Shown here: positions 1-8,928 of the stretch, in pieces
How positions within the stretch are numbered: position 1 is the first letter of the stretch
Layout: each line of letters opens with the position of its first letter
Assembly (NCBI GenBank): GCA_025352665.1
Contig: JANXSM010000035.1
Location: 62,001-126,000, forward strand
From: Rhodospirillales bacterium
Lineage (GTDB): Bacteria; Pseudomonadota; Alphaproteobacteria; Acetobacterales; Acetobacteraceae
DNA length: 64,000 nucleotides
Direction of reading: 5' to 3'
Program-made: the position numbers and the translations under genes
Notes under the pieces: model-generated
The model's input: only the letters and a program-made list of their open reading frames with translations
Told to the model about the DNA's origin: nothing
The model's database searches: none

Positions 1-459
1 CTGGTGCAGCAGCGGGTTGACCTTGTCGGCACCTATTCTGTGGCCGGCGGCGGTTTCAACCTGAAGTTCGCCAAAGAACAGCCGACGATCGCTGAGGGCA
101 TGATGGACTTCAACCATTGGTACGCCCCCAAAAATCCGCGCGGCATCGCCTTTCGTAAACGCATCGAGGACGCCGGACTGACGTTAACCTGGGAGATCTT
201 GTTCGGCTATTTCGCCGTCCAACTGCTGGCTGACGGCTGGTCGCGCGCCGGCAGCGCCGGCAAGGAGCCGACGATTGCGGCTCTGAACAGCTCCACCTTC
301 GCCGATCATTGGATGCCATACGGCCCCACCAAGTTCACCAACGGTCAGAACAGCGGCGCCCATGCCGTGGCTCTACAAATCCAGGGTGGGGACATGCACG
401 TGGTTTGGCCGGACAGCTTCGCCGATACCCCGGCGATCTTCCCGCGCGCCAAGACCTGA
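1..459 (+). CDS. ABC transporter substrate-binding protein, C-terminal part (cut by window start)
   Basis: Open from base 1 to the TGA at 457-459, so only the last ~152 residues are present and the signal peptide and N-lobe lie outside the window. The residues (a hinge-like WEILFGYFAVQLLADG stretch and an ending with HVVWPDSFADTPAIFP) resemble periplasmic amino-acid-type (LivK/HAAT) binding proteins, which capture substrate for an ABC importer. Two permease and two ATPase genes of the Liv family follow immediately, 7 bases or less apart, which supports the assignment. The substrate cannot be read from the sequence: branched-chain amino acids, urea or short amides are all possible for this family. 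Confidence 0.75.
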   Translation: MVQQRVDLVGTYSVAGGGFNLKFAKEQPTIAEGMMDFNHWYAPKNPRGIAFRKRIEDAGLTLTWEILFGYFAVQLLADGWSRAGSAGKEPTIAALNSSTFADHWMPYGPTKFTNGQNSGAHAVALQIQGGDMHVVWPDSFADTPAIFPRAKT

Positions 460-466
460 TCCCACC

Positions 467-1339
467 TTGCCTGGATTTGACATCGCAGCGGCCAGCCTGG
501 TCGGCGGGTTACTGACCGGAGGCGTGTATGCGCTGGTGGCCCTGGGGCTGACGCTGATCTACGGCGTGCTGCACATCGTCAACTTTGCCCATGGGGCGCT
601 GCTGATGGTTGGCATGTTCGCAGCCTACGTGCTGGCGGCGCGGTTCGGGATCGATCCCTTCCTCGCGGTGCCGCTGGTGGCAGCGTTCATGTTCTGCCTC
701 GGCTGGGCATTGTATCGGTTCGTTATCGGCCGTGTCTCCCGGGGCGAGGACCGGGCAATGCTGCTGGCCACGTTGGGCGTTGCCGTGGTGCTCGACAATG
801 CGGCGTTGGTGATCTTCACCGGCGACACCCGCACGATCGAGACGCCGCTCACCTTCGCGGTGCTGGAGGTCGGCCCGCTGCTGCTGCCGGTCGGAAAGCT
901 GGTGGCTTGCGGCATGGCGTTGCTGATGGCGGGGCTGCTATGGGCATTCATGGCACGCACCGGCACCGGGCGGGCCATCCGGGCGGTTGCGCGCGAACCG
1001 GAAGGCGCGCGGCTGGTCGGCATCCGGCCGGATCGCATGTTCGCCCTGGCCTATGGCATCGGGGTTGCCTGCCTGGGGGCCGCCGCCTGCCTGCTGCTGC
1101 CGTCGTTCTACGTCTCTCCCTCGGTGGGCGAGAACTTCGTCCTGATCGCCTTCACCATCGTGGTGCTCGGCGGCATGGGCAGCTTTCCCGGCGCCGTCGT
1201 GGGCGGCCTGCTGGTCGGAGTGGCGGAGAGTCTGGGCGGCTTGTTCTTGGGCGAAAGCCTGGGTCCGATCACCATCAGCCTGATGTTCATTCTCGTGCTG
1301 CTGCTCCGCCCGACAGGGTTGTTCGGGGTGGCGCGATGA
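467..1339 (+). CDS. livH: Branched-chain amino acid ABC transporter permease, LivH type
   Basis: Inner-membrane permease subunit of a HAAT importer, about 290 residues with 8 or so hydrophobic segments. Family signs are the early LTLIYGVLHIVNFAHGA segment and the late GGMGSFPGAVVGGLLVG loop, which contacts the ATPases. An ATG at 362 lies in frame but inside the upstream binding-protein gene and would add an unrelated hydrophilic leader. I prefer the TTG at 467, 7 bases after the upstream stop, because it places the first membrane segment at the usual distance. The start is therefore uncertain. The TGA overlaps the next gene (ATGA). Confidence 0.85.
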   Translation: MPGFDIAAASLVGGLLTGGVYALVALGLTLIYGVLHIVNFAHGALLMVGMFAAYVLAARFGIDPFLAVPLVAAFMFCLGWALYRFVIGRVSRGEDRAMLLATLGVAVVLDNAALVIFTGDTRTIETPLTFAVLEVGPLLLPVGKLVACGMALLMAGLLWAFMARTGTGRAIRAVAREPEGARLVGIRPDRMFALAYGIGVACLGAAACLLLPSFYVSPSVGENFVLIAFTIVVLGGMGSFPGAVVGGLLVGVAESLGGLFLGESLGPITISLMFILVLLLRPTGLFGVAR

Positions 1340-2259
1340 TCCGCATCATCATCGCGATCGTGGCGCTGCTGCCGTTCGCGGTTGGCTCGCCATTCCTGGT
1401 CAATCTCGCCATGCTGACAGCAGTTTCGGCGTTTCTCGGGCAATGCTGGAATATTTCCGGCGGTTTCGGTGGATTGACCAGCTTCGGCCACGCGGCCTTC
1501 TTCGGCATCGGCGCCTACGTCGTGGCCATCCTGCAGATCCGTTTCGGTCTTAGCCCATGGTTGGGGCTGCCGGCGGCCTTCCTGCTGGGCGGCGGCGTTG
1601 GGCTTGCGATCGGGTTTGCATCGTTTCGCGCAGGCCTTCGCGGCAGTTATTTCGCCCTCGTCACCTTGGCCTTTGCCGAGGTATTCCGCGTCCTGGCCAA
1701 TTCGCTCGACATCACCGGCGCTGGCCTGGGGATGCAGATCCGCCGACAGCCAGGCCTCATCACGTTCCAGTTCGTCGACGGGCGACTGATCTATGCGGCG
1801 GCATTGGCGCTCCTCGCACTTGCAACGTTGTGCGCCTGGCATTTACGGCGCAGCCGCTTCGGAGCCCAACTCGCCGCCGTGCGTGAGAGTGAGGATGCGG
1901 CGGCGGCACTGGGGATCGGCGTGGTACGCACCAAAAGCCTCGCCCTCGGCCTGTCTGGCGGCCTGACCGCGCTCGGCGGAGTGCTGTACGCGCAGACCTA
2001 CCTCTATATCGACCCGTCGATCGCCTTCGGATCCGCCCGCAGCGTGGAAATGCTGCTGGTGGCCATGATCGGGGGTGCCGGAACCATCTGGGGCCCGCTG
2101 CTCGGCGCCCTCGTGCTGCATGTCATCGCCGACGGAGCCCGCGTGTTCATCGACACGCCCGGAGCAGCACCCATGCTGTACGGCGTGCTGCTTCTGGTGG
2201 TGATCTGGCTGCTACCCGGCGGCATTGCGAGCCTAAAGCTGCGGCGTGCCCATGCTTGA
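1336..2259 (+). CDS. livM: Branched-chain amino acid ABC transporter permease, LivM type
   Basis: Second permease of the importer, 307 residues, strongly hydrophobic. SFGHAAFFGIGAYVVAIL near residue 55 and GGAGTIWGPLLGALVL near residue 240 are the LivM-type conserved segments. The ATG at 1336 overlaps the LivH stop by four bases, so translation is probably coupled; the frame stays open upstream to 907, but that part is a shadow of LivH. The product should pair with LivH to form the translocation channel. Confidence 0.9.
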   Translation: MIRIIIAIVALLPFAVGSPFLVNLAMLTAVSAFLGQCWNISGGFGGLTSFGHAAFFGIGAYVVAILQIRFGLSPWLGLPAAFLLGGGVGLAIGFASFRAGLRGSYFALVTLAFAEVFRVLANSLDITGAGLGMQIRRQPGLITFQFVDGRLIYAAALALLALATLCAWHLRRSRFGAQLAAVRESEDAAAALGIGVVRTKSLALGLSGGLTALGGVLYAQTYLYIDPSIAFGSARSVEMLLVAMIGGAGTIWGPLLGALVLHVIADGARVFIDTPGAAPMLYGVLLLVVIWLLPGGIASLKLRRAHA

Positions 2260-2986
2260 CGTGGTGGAGCTCAGCCGTCGCTTTGGCGGACTGCGCGCGG
2301 TCGACGGCGTCAGCCTGACACTGCCGGAGGGCGGGATTACTGCCCTGATCGGACCCAACGGTGCCGGCAAGACCACGTTCTTCGCCATGTTGGCGGGTTT
2401 TGTGCGGCCCGACTCGGGCACGGTGCGCTTTGCTGGCACCGATATCACCGGCTGGCGGCCCGACCTGATCGCCCGTGCCGGACTGGTGCGCACGTTCCAG
2501 ATTACCCAACCCTTCGCCGGCCTTTCGATCGCCGAGAACATCCGCGTCGGTGCCTTCCTGCGTGAGCCGAGCCCGGCCGCGGCCATGGACCAGGCGCGGG
2601 CGATCGGCACCAGGCTCGGGCTGGGCGGCATGCTCGATCGCCCGGCCGGCAGTCTTACGGTGGCAGGGCGCAAGCGGCTCGAGGTGGCCCGCGCGGTCGC
2701 CACCCGGCCCCGGCTGCTGCTGCTTGACGAAGTGATGGCCGGGCTCAATCCCAGCGAGATCCAGGAGATCGTCGGGCTGATCCGCGAGGTGCATGCCGGC
2801 GGCGTAACCATCCTGCTGATCGAGCACATCATGGCCGCGGTCGTGGCATTGGCCAGCCACGCCCATGTGCTGGCGCAGGGCCGGCTGATCGCCAGCGCCA
2901 CGCCACGCGCGCTCGCCGAGAACCAGGCGGTGATCGAGGCCTACCTCGGCCACGGCGCTGCAGCGCGCATGGCCGCCCATGCTTGA
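2252..2986 (+). CDS. livG: Branched-chain amino acid ABC transporter ATP-binding protein, LivG type
   Basis: ATPase subunit, 244 residues. Walker A is GPNGAGKTT near residue 35 and Walker B is LLLLDEVMAGLNP near residue 160, with the switch histidine in LLIEH. The ABC signature reads LTVAGRKRLEVARA instead of the LSxGQ-type sequence, an unusual form for the family. Start chosen at ATG 2252, overlapping the livM stop; a GTG at 2246 is also possible and adds two residues. It is followed with an 8-base overlap by LivF, as in other Liv operons. Confidence 0.9.
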   Translation: MLDVVELSRRFGGLRAVDGVSLTLPEGGITALIGPNGAGKTTFFAMLAGFVRPDSGTVRFAGTDITGWRPDLIARAGLVRTFQITQPFAGLSIAENIRVGAFLREPSPAAAMDQARAIGTRLGLGGMLDRPAGSLTVAGRKRLEVARAVATRPRLLLLDEVMAGLNPSEIQEIVGLIREVHAGGVTILLIEHIMAAVVALASHAHVLAQGRLIASATPRALAENQAVIEAYLGHGAAARMAAHA

Positions 2987-3680
2987 GGTCACCGATCTGC
3001 ACGCCGGTTACGGTGCCTTCCAGGTGTTGCAGGGGGTCAGCATCGCCGTCGGCCCCGGCGAGATCGTCGCCGTGCTCGGTGCCAACGGTGTGGGCAAGAC
3101 GACGCTCAACCGCGCGTTGTCCGGGCTGATCGCCGCGCGCCAGGGGCGGGTGCGTTTCGCAGGCGATGACATCACCGGCCTAGATTCGAGCGACATCGTG
3201 GCGCGTGGGCTGATCCACGTGCCGGAGGGGCGCAAGATCTTCGCCGATCTTTCGGTGCGCGATAACCTTCTGCTTGGCGCCTATCGCCGCGCCAGTTCCA
3301 CCCGTGCCGCGAACCTGGCCCGCGTGCTCGACATTTTCCCCCGCCTGGCCGAGCGCCTCGGCCAGCGCGCCGGCACGATGAGCGGCGGCGAGCAGCAGAT
3401 GCTGGCCATCGGGCGGGGGCTCATGTCGGAGCCACGGCTGCTGATCCTTGACGAGCCGTCGCTCGGCCTGTCGCCGCTGCTGACGGAACAACTGTTCAAC
3501 CTGATCGGGCGGCTGCACGACAGCGGCCTGGCCATTCTGCTGGTCGAGCAGAACGTGGTGCAGTCGCTGGCCATCGCCGGGCGCGCCTATGTTCTCGAGC
3601 ACGGTCAGGTTACCCTATCCGGCGACGCAACCCAGATCGCCGCAGACCCGCGTCTGAAATCCGCCTATCTCGGGCTATAG
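2979..3680 (+). CDS. livF: Branched-chain amino acid ABC transporter ATP-binding protein, LivF type
   Basis: Second ATPase of the importer, 233 residues, the normal LivF length. Walker A GANGVGKTT (near residue 37), signature MSGGEQQMLAIGRGL (near residue 135) and Walker B LLILDEPSLGLSP are all intact, unlike the altered signature of LivG. The ATG overlaps livG by eight bases. It is the last gene of the transporter operon; the next gene starts 7 bases later and may be co-transcribed. Confidence 0.92.
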   Translation: MLEVTDLHAGYGAFQVLQGVSIAVGPGEIVAVLGANGVGKTTLNRALSGLIAARQGRVRFAGDDITGLDSSDIVARGLIHVPEGRKIFADLSVRDNLLLGAYRRASSTRAANLARVLDIFPRLAERLGQRAGTMSGGEQQMLAIGRGLMSEPRLLILDEPSLGLSPLLTEQLFNLIGRLHDSGLAILLVEQNVVQSLAIAGRAYVLEHGQVTLSGDATQIAADPRLKSAYLGL

Positions 3681-3687
3681 GAGCGCC

Positions 3688-4356
3688 ATGACACCACGAA
3701 ACACACTGTTCCACATCGTAACGGGTCGGCCGCGATTCTTCGCGGCTGCGGTGATCGGTGTGCTTTGCATGCTGCTGCTGCCACATGACCTTCGGCTGGC
3801 CACTCGCGGGATTATTGCGTGGGATGTGTTCATCACGGCCTTCATGGTGCTGGTGGCGTTCCTGTTCACCTCGCAGAAGTCGGAGCGTATGCCGGCCGAT
3901 GCGCAGGCACAGGAGGAGGGCGAGTGGACCATCTTCTGGATCACGGTGGGCGCTGTGCTGGCGAGTTTCGCCGCCATCATCATCGAGTTTTCGGCAAGCA
4001 AGGACGCCCCCCCGGCCGAGCGCGGAGGCCAGGTCACCTTGGTTGCCTTCACCCTGCTGGCGTCCTGGCTCATGACGCACACCGTTTTCGCCATGCGCTA
4101 CGCCCATGAATATTACAGCACCGCGTTGGGCAGCACGGGTGTCGATGGCGGCCTCGTGTTCCCCGGCGACGAGCCGCCGGATTATTGGGACTTCTTTTAC
4201 TTTGCCCTGGTACTCGGGATGACCTTCCAGGTGTCGGACGTGCAGATCACGTCGCGCAAACTGCGGAGGCTGGGAACCGTGCACGGTCTGCTGGGCTTCC
4301 TGTTCAACACCGTGATCATTGCCTTGACCGTCAATATCGGGGCCAGCCTTTTGTGA
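3688..4356 (+). CDS. DUF1345 family membrane protein
   Basis: A 222-residue protein with about six hydrophobic segments (residues ~15-35, 45-62, 85-100, 115-135, 170-190, 200-220). The central DYWDFFYFALVLGMTFQVSDV motif is typical of DUF1345, an inner-membrane family of unknown function. A TAGGAG-like ribosome site lies 7-12 bases before the ATG. It follows livF by only 7 bases, so it may be read with the transporter, but nothing ties its function to amino-acid uptake. Confidence 0.82.
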   Translation: MTPRNTLFHIVTGRPRFFAAAVIGVLCMLLLPHDLRLATRGIIAWDVFITAFMVLVAFLFTSQKSERMPADAQAQEEGEWTIFWITVGAVLASFAAIIIEFSASKDAPPAERGGQVTLVAFTLLASWLMTHTVFAMRYAHEYYSTALGSTGVDGGLVFPGDEPPDYWDFFYFALVLGMTFQVSDVQITSRKLRRLGTVHGLLGFLFNTVIIALTVNIGASLL

Positions 4357-4487
4357 CCTCAGGCCGACAGGTTTCCAGGCTCCTACGCGCCACACGCCTC
4401 AATTGCGCCATGTGTTCCGGCCATCTTGGCGAACCGGTCCATTTAGCTTAGTTCCTCGCACCCCTCGGCGCGAAGTCTCACTACAGG

Positions 4488-6110
4488 ATGCGACTCCCAA
4501 TCATGATGACAGACTGGAATGCATCGGGTTGGATCAGCCGGGGTCGCGCCCGTGCAGGCGACTTAGTACCCCTTGCGATCCTCGTGGTCGTTCTCGCACT
4601 GGTGCTGATCACCGCCATTCGCTCTCCGCTGAAGGATGACGTTGCGTGGCTGCTGTATGTCGCGCGCAACTGGCTGGCCGGACAGCGGCTGTATGAGGAT
4701 CTCATCGAGGTAAATCCGCCGCTGATCATCTGGATTTACGCGGTTCCCGCCGCGATCGCTGGCTGGCTGAGCACGCCGCCCAAGTTGATCGCCATTCCGC
4801 TGTTCGCGATTCTAGTACTTGGTTCGGCTTGGTGGTGCGCCAATCTGCTGCGTCACCAGGGGCCGTTGTTCGCGCGCCGGACGCCGGTGTTTGCCGTTAT
4901 CGGCATCGTTCTGCTGGCCATCCCCGGCGTGGAGTTCGGTCAACGCGAGCACCTGATGTCCGCCGCCTTGCTGCCGTATCTTTGCCTGATGGCGGCATGG
5001 CTCGACGGCCAGAAGGAAAAGCACCTCGCAGCGATCGCGGCGGGCGTGGTCGCGGGCCTTGGCTGCGCACTGAAACCCACCTACGGCCTTGCATTCCTGT
5101 TGCCGGAGGCGATCTGCCTGCTCGTCACCCGCCGTGCCCTGCGGATCGCGCCGATGGCGGCGATCGGCGCCGCGCTGGTCTATGGCGCGTCGGTGCTGGT
5201 GTTCTGCCCAGCCTATCTCTCCCGCGCGGTGCCGCTCGCCCTTGCCTTGTATGGCGGCACCGACACGCCGCTGTGGGGCCTCATCGTCGAAGCGCGCACG
5301 CTGATGTTCGGCGTGGCGGCTGCCCTGGTCCTGTGGGCGCTGAGCCGCGGCGGCCTCGGCCTGCGCGGACGGTTTACCGGCAATCTCATGACCGTTCTTG
5401 TGGCGTTCTCGATCGGCGCTGCAGTGGTCTATCTGCTGCAGGGCAAGAACTGGTTCTATCACCGCCTGCCGGCCATCACCGTCACCGTGCTGGCCATTGT
5501 TTTATGGTCGGCGGAGATGCTGCCGCGTCTGCGCATCGTTTTGCCGCCACGCCAGCGCATCCCCTCGGCGGCCCTGGCCTGCGTGGCGTTGCTGGCATTC
5601 CTGTATGCCGATATCCAGCGCATGCGGCCCTGGATCGAGGACGCCGTAGAGCCGGATCTGTCCACCGAGGTGCGGCTCGAGAAGATTATCCGCCGCGAGA
5701 AGGTGCGTACCTACGTCGCCTTTTCCGAGTGGATCGGTCTTGGTTTCCCCGTGGTCAACAACACCGGCGTGATATGGACGTCGCGTTTCGACTCGATGTG
5801 GGCGCTGAAGGGCGAACTCTGGCGCGCCCGCCAGGACGGCCGCGCTCCCGCGGAATGGCCGATCCGCCGCTGGGTGGCGCGCGATTTCATTACCGGCTGC
5901 CCCGATCTCGTGGTGGTCGACGTGCGCGGCGGCGGCATCAATTACATCAGCGTGCTCGTTGCCTCCGATCCCGCGTTCGCCCATGTCTGGACGCGCTATC
6001 GGCAGATCGCATTGTTCAACGGCCTGCGGGTCTTGAAGCGCGACAGCAGGGATTGCGGGGAAACTGGACCACGCCCGCGCATGGCAGCGACAGAACTCGA
6101 ACTTCCATAA
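4488..6110 (+). CDS. Multi-pass membrane glycosyltransferase-like protein (GT-C/ArnT type)
   Basis: A 540-residue, very hydrophobic protein. After a short cytoplasmic leader and first membrane segment (about 27-45) comes SPLKDDVAWLLYVARNWLAG followed by RLYEDLIEVNPPL. This acidic first loop after TM1 is characteristic of GT-C enzymes that use polyprenyl-linked sugar donors. About ten further membrane helices follow, then a soluble C-terminal part. Acceptor and donor are unknown. The start is not certain: ATG 4488 has a poorly spaced AGG, and in-frame ATGs at 4503 and 4506 are alternatives. The stop lies three bases from the end of the convergent ligase gene. Confidence 0.65.
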   Translation: MRLPIMMTDWNASGWISRGRARAGDLVPLAILVVVLALVLITAIRSPLKDDVAWLLYVARNWLAGQRLYEDLIEVNPPLIIWIYAVPAAIAGWLSTPPKLIAIPLFAILVLGSAWWCANLLRHQGPLFARRTPVFAVIGIVLLAIPGVEFGQREHLMSAALLPYLCLMAAWLDGQKEKHLAAIAAGVVAGLGCALKPTYGLAFLLPEAICLLVTRRALRIAPMAAIGAALVYGASVLVFCPAYLSRAVPLALALYGGTDTPLWGLIVEARTLMFGVAAALVLWALSRGGLGLRGRFTGNLMTVLVAFSIGAAVVYLLQGKNWFYHRLPAITVTVLAIVLWSAEMLPRLRIVLPPRQRIPSAALACVALLAFLYADIQRMRPWIEDAVEPDLSTEVRLEKIIRREKVRTYVAFSEWIGLGFPVVNNTGVIWTSRFDSMWALKGELWRARQDGRAPAEWPIRRWVARDFITGCPDLVVVDVRGGGINYISVLVASDPAFAHVWTRYRQIALFNGLRVLKRDSRDCGETGPRPRMAATELELP

Positions 6111-6113
6111 GTC

Positions 6114-7682
6114 CTACTCGACCAGGGCCATCAGCGTGTGAAGCTGATCGGCCTCGTCGGCCGGCTTGTCGGTCCGGATCCTGGAAATCCTTGGAAACCG
6201 CAGCGCCACGCCGGATTTATGCCGGGTTGAGCGCTGGGCGGCGTCGAACGCCACCTCCAGCACCAGGCCCCGGGCGACTTCACGCACCGGACCAAAGCGG
6301 TTGATCGTGTGGTCGCGCACCCATTTGTCGAGAAACAGCAGTTCCAGGTCGGTGAAGCCGAAATAGGCCTTGCCGACCGGCAACAGCTGGTCGTCCTGCC
6401 ACAGGCCGAAGGTGAAGTCGGAATAATAGCTCGAACGTTTGCCGTGGCCACGCTGGGCATACATCAGCACCGCGTCGATGGTCAGCGGGTCGCGTTTCCA
6501 TTTCCACCACTGGCCCTTAGGGCGGCCGGGCACATAGGCGCTGTCGGCACGCTTGAGCATCAGGCCCTCGATGGAGGCGGCGCGGGCGTGCAGGCGCTTT
6601 TCCGCAAGTTCGGGCACGGTGTCGAAAGGGATCAGCTGCGACAGATCCATTCGCTCCGGTTGCGTCCGCGCGTACCATGCCTCAAGCCGCCGGCGCCGCT
6701 CATCGAACGGCAGCCCCCGGATGTCCTCCGCGCCCTCGAACAGCAGGTCATAAAGCCGAACGCCGACCGGGTAGCTGGTTTGGATGCGTGCGTTGACGGT
6801 CTTGCGGTTCAACCGCTGTTGCAAATCCGAGAACGGGGCCACGTTGCCGTCGCGCATCACCAGCAGTTCGCCATCGAGCACGGCATGAAAATCCATGGCC
6901 GCGAGAATTTCCGGAAACCCACCACCGATGTCCTCCGCCCCGCGCGAATACAACGCGCGTCCGCCAAGGGTTGCGGCAAGCTGCACGCGAATGCCGTCCC
7001 ATTTCCACTCTGCGCGATAGTTCGCCGGATCCAACGCCGCAATATCCTGCGCCTCAAGCGGATGCGCCAGCATGGGCGGGCGAAACACCGGTGCATCCGC
7101 CGGGTCTGGTCGCTCGCCATGGCCCTCGACCCAGGCGAACAGCGGCAGATATGGCGGCTTCAGCCCGTACCAAACCTCTTCGATATCGTCGGCCTGCAGC
7201 CCCTCGCCGAGCTCTGCCAAGGCCGTCTTGGCTAGCCGGGCCGATGCGCCGACACGCAGGCCGCCGGTGATCAGCTTGAGCAAGGCGAAGCGCACCGAGG
7301 CGTCAGACGCATCGAGCCAGCCGGCAACGATATCAGGCAAGGCTGATTTCGGCTCGTTCTGCAGAGACGTCACGACTTCGGATAACGAAGGCGGTGCGGC
7401 GTTGGTCGCACGCGGCGGCCACATCAGCGCCACCGTCTCGGCGAGATCGCCGACATAGTCGTAGGCCAAAGCGAACAGCACCGGGTCGGTGCGAGATGCA
7501 GCCAACTCGCGGATCAATCCGGGCTTGGCGGCTGCGAATTTCAGGTCGCCGGTGATGGCAGCAAGGCCAATGCCGCGCTCCGGATCGGGCTGTGTCGCAA
7601 AATATTGGCGGATCAGGGCGACCTTGGCGAGCCGACCAGGTGAGAACACCAGGCGTTCGAGCAAATGGCCGAACGCGATCAC
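6114..7682 (-). CDS. ATP-dependent DNA ligase, ligase-associated DNA repair type
   Basis: A 522-residue ATP-dependent ligase that should seal nicks via a covalent lysine-AMP intermediate. The nucleotidyl motif EWKWDGIRVQL puts the catalytic lysine at residue 227; DGELLV, GLMLKR and QWWKWKRD further on fit motifs III-V. The first ~200 residues are a helical DNA-binding domain. The start is a GTG at 7682, 19 bases after the exonuclease stop, so the two genes form an operon. With the Lhr-like helicase and PdeM-like phosphoesterase at 11-14 kb it completes the four-protein ligase-associated DNA damage response set. This is not the replicative NAD-dependent LigA. Confidence 0.93.
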   Translation of the reverse strand: MIAFGHLLERLVFSPGRLAKVALIRQYFATQPDPERGIGLAAITGDLKFAAAKPGLIRELAASRTDPVLFALAYDYVGDLAETVALMWPPRATNAAPPSLSEVVTSLQNEPKSALPDIVAGWLDASDASVRFALLKLITGGLRVGASARLAKTALAELGEGLQADDIEEVWYGLKPPYLPLFAWVEGHGERPDPADAPVFRPPMLAHPLEAQDIAALDPANYRAEWKWDGIRVQLAATLGGRALYSRGAEDIGGGFPEILAAMDFHAVLDGELLVMRDGNVAPFSDLQQRLNRKTVNARIQTSYPVGVRLYDLLFEGAEDIRGLPFDERRRRLEAWYARTQPERMDLSQLIPFDTVPELAEKRLHARAASIEGLMLKRADSAYVPGRPKGQWWKWKRDPLTIDAVLMYAQRGHGKRSSYYSDFTFGLWQDDQLLPVGKAYFGFTDLELLFLDKWVRDHTINRFGPVREVARGLVLEVAFDAAQRSTRHKSGVALRFPRISRIRTDKPADEADQLHTLMALVE

Positions 7683-7701
7683 GTTCCATCACCATCTGTG
7701 A

Positions 7702-8709
7702 TCACGTCTCATCCTCCTCGTAGCCCACCAGACGCAACGCACGTCCCTTGATCCCGCGTTGTTCGGCGGCGTGGATCAGCGCCTCCTCGCGTCCGTGCGT
7801 GACCCATATCTCGGGTGCGGCCACCTCGTCGATCGTGGCCAGAAGTTCCGGCCAGTCGGCGTGGTCGGAAATAATCAGTGGCAGCTCCACACCGGCTTGC
7901 TTCGCTCGCTGACGCACGCGCATCCAGCCGGAGGCGAGGCAGACCACTGGCTCGGCGAGGCGGCGGGCCCAGCGATCGGCAATGGCCGATGGCGGCGCCA
8001 GCACAATCTGGCCAACCAGCGCATCCTTCGCAGCGACTGTGGCCGGACGCAGATCGCCAAGTGGCACGCCATACGTTTCATACACGCCACACAGCGGAAT
8101 GAGCGCGCCGTGCAGCCACACCGGCGCGTCCCACCCAGCCTGGCGCAGCAGCGAGATCAGCCGCTGTGTCTTGCCCAACGCGTAGCAGCCGACGACATGA
8201 GTACGCTCGGGAAACAATGCCACGCTTTCGAGCAGCTTGCGGATTTCGTCGAGCGGGTCGGGATGCTGGAACACGGGCAGAGCAAAGGTCGCCTCGGTCA
8301 CAAACACGTCGCAGCCCACCGGTTCGAAGGCGCGACAAGTGGCATCCGCCGTGCGCTTGTAGTCACCGCTGACAACGACGCGAGACCCCTGGTATTCCAT
8401 GCAGATCTGTGCCGATCCCAGCACGTGGCCGGCCGGTGCCAGCCAGACCGTCACATCGCCAACGCGCATCCGCTCGCCCCATTCCAGCGATTGAATGGAG
8501 CCGAACGCGCCCGCCCCCATTCTTGTCGCCATCAGCACCTGGGTTGCGGGGCTGGCGAGTACATGGTCGTGCCCCGAGCGGGCGTGATCGGAATGGGCGT
8601 GGGAAATGATGGCGCGCGGAACCGGCCGCACGGGGTCGATGAAAAACCCGCCTGGCGCACAAAATAGACCTTCGGAGCGCACGGTGAGCCAAGTCTGTGG
8701 ATGCGGCAT
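7702..8709 (-). CDS. Ligase-associated exonuclease (metallo-beta-lactamase fold)
   Basis: A 335-residue protein of the beta-CASP/MBL superfamily, annotated elsewhere as ligase-associated DNA damage response exonuclease or mRNA 3-end processing factor. The metal-binding HAHSDHARSGH motif lies near residue 35 and GSAQICMEYQGSRVVVSGDYKR follows with the next ligands. The frame runs open upstream to 8883, but the ATG at 8709 gives the family length and leads directly into the first strand (TWLTVRSEGLF). It is the first gene of a two-gene operon with the ligase. Predicted role: trimming ends for the ligase; the substrate is not demonstrated. Confidence 0.88.
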   Translation of the reverse strand: MPHPQTWLTVRSEGLFCAPGGFFIDPVRPVPRAIISHAHSDHARSGHDHVLASPATQVLMATRMGAGAFGSIQSLEWGERMRVGDVTVWLAPAGHVLGSAQICMEYQGSRVVVSGDYKRTADATCRAFEPVGCDVFVTEATFALPVFQHPDPLDEIRKLLESVALFPERTHVVGCYALGKTQRLISLLRQAGWDAPVWLHGALIPLCGVYETYGVPLGDLRPATVAAKDALVGQIVLAPPSAIADRWARRLAEPVVCLASGWMRVRQRAKQAGVELPLIISDHADWPELLATIDEVAAPEIWVTHGREEALIHAAEQRGIKGRALRLVGYEEDET

Positions 8710-8828
8710 GTCGGAGATTTCGGGTTTGGAAACGCCAGTGCAAGGCCTTGACCGAGGTGACAAAAATTGTCTGCGCCGCTCGAATGACCCTCCGTTGCAT
8801 CGCAACGACCACTGACACCGTCTGCGAT

Positions 8829-8849
8829 ACGACACGATTGACGTGTCGT
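8829..8849. other. Perfect 8-bp inverted repeat upstream of the exonuclease-ligase operon
   Basis: ACGACACG and CGTGTCGT flank a 5-base spacer in the 219-bp gap between the TPR/GT41 gene and the exonuclease start. It could be an operator or the end of the upstream transcript; there is no T-run. The rest of the gap (8710-8928) shows no gene. Confidence 0.4.
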
Positions 8850-8928
8850 GAGGCCGCGGCGGTTGCCAAGGCTGCAGCCGCATGACCGAAACGGCCGCAA
8901 TTTCGGCTGAAGCCGTGATGTGCTCGGC

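Noticed and set aside
362-466. Upstream extension of livH from ATG 362
   Set aside because: The extra 35 residues overlap the binding-protein gene, are hydrophilic and arginine-rich and fit no LivH.
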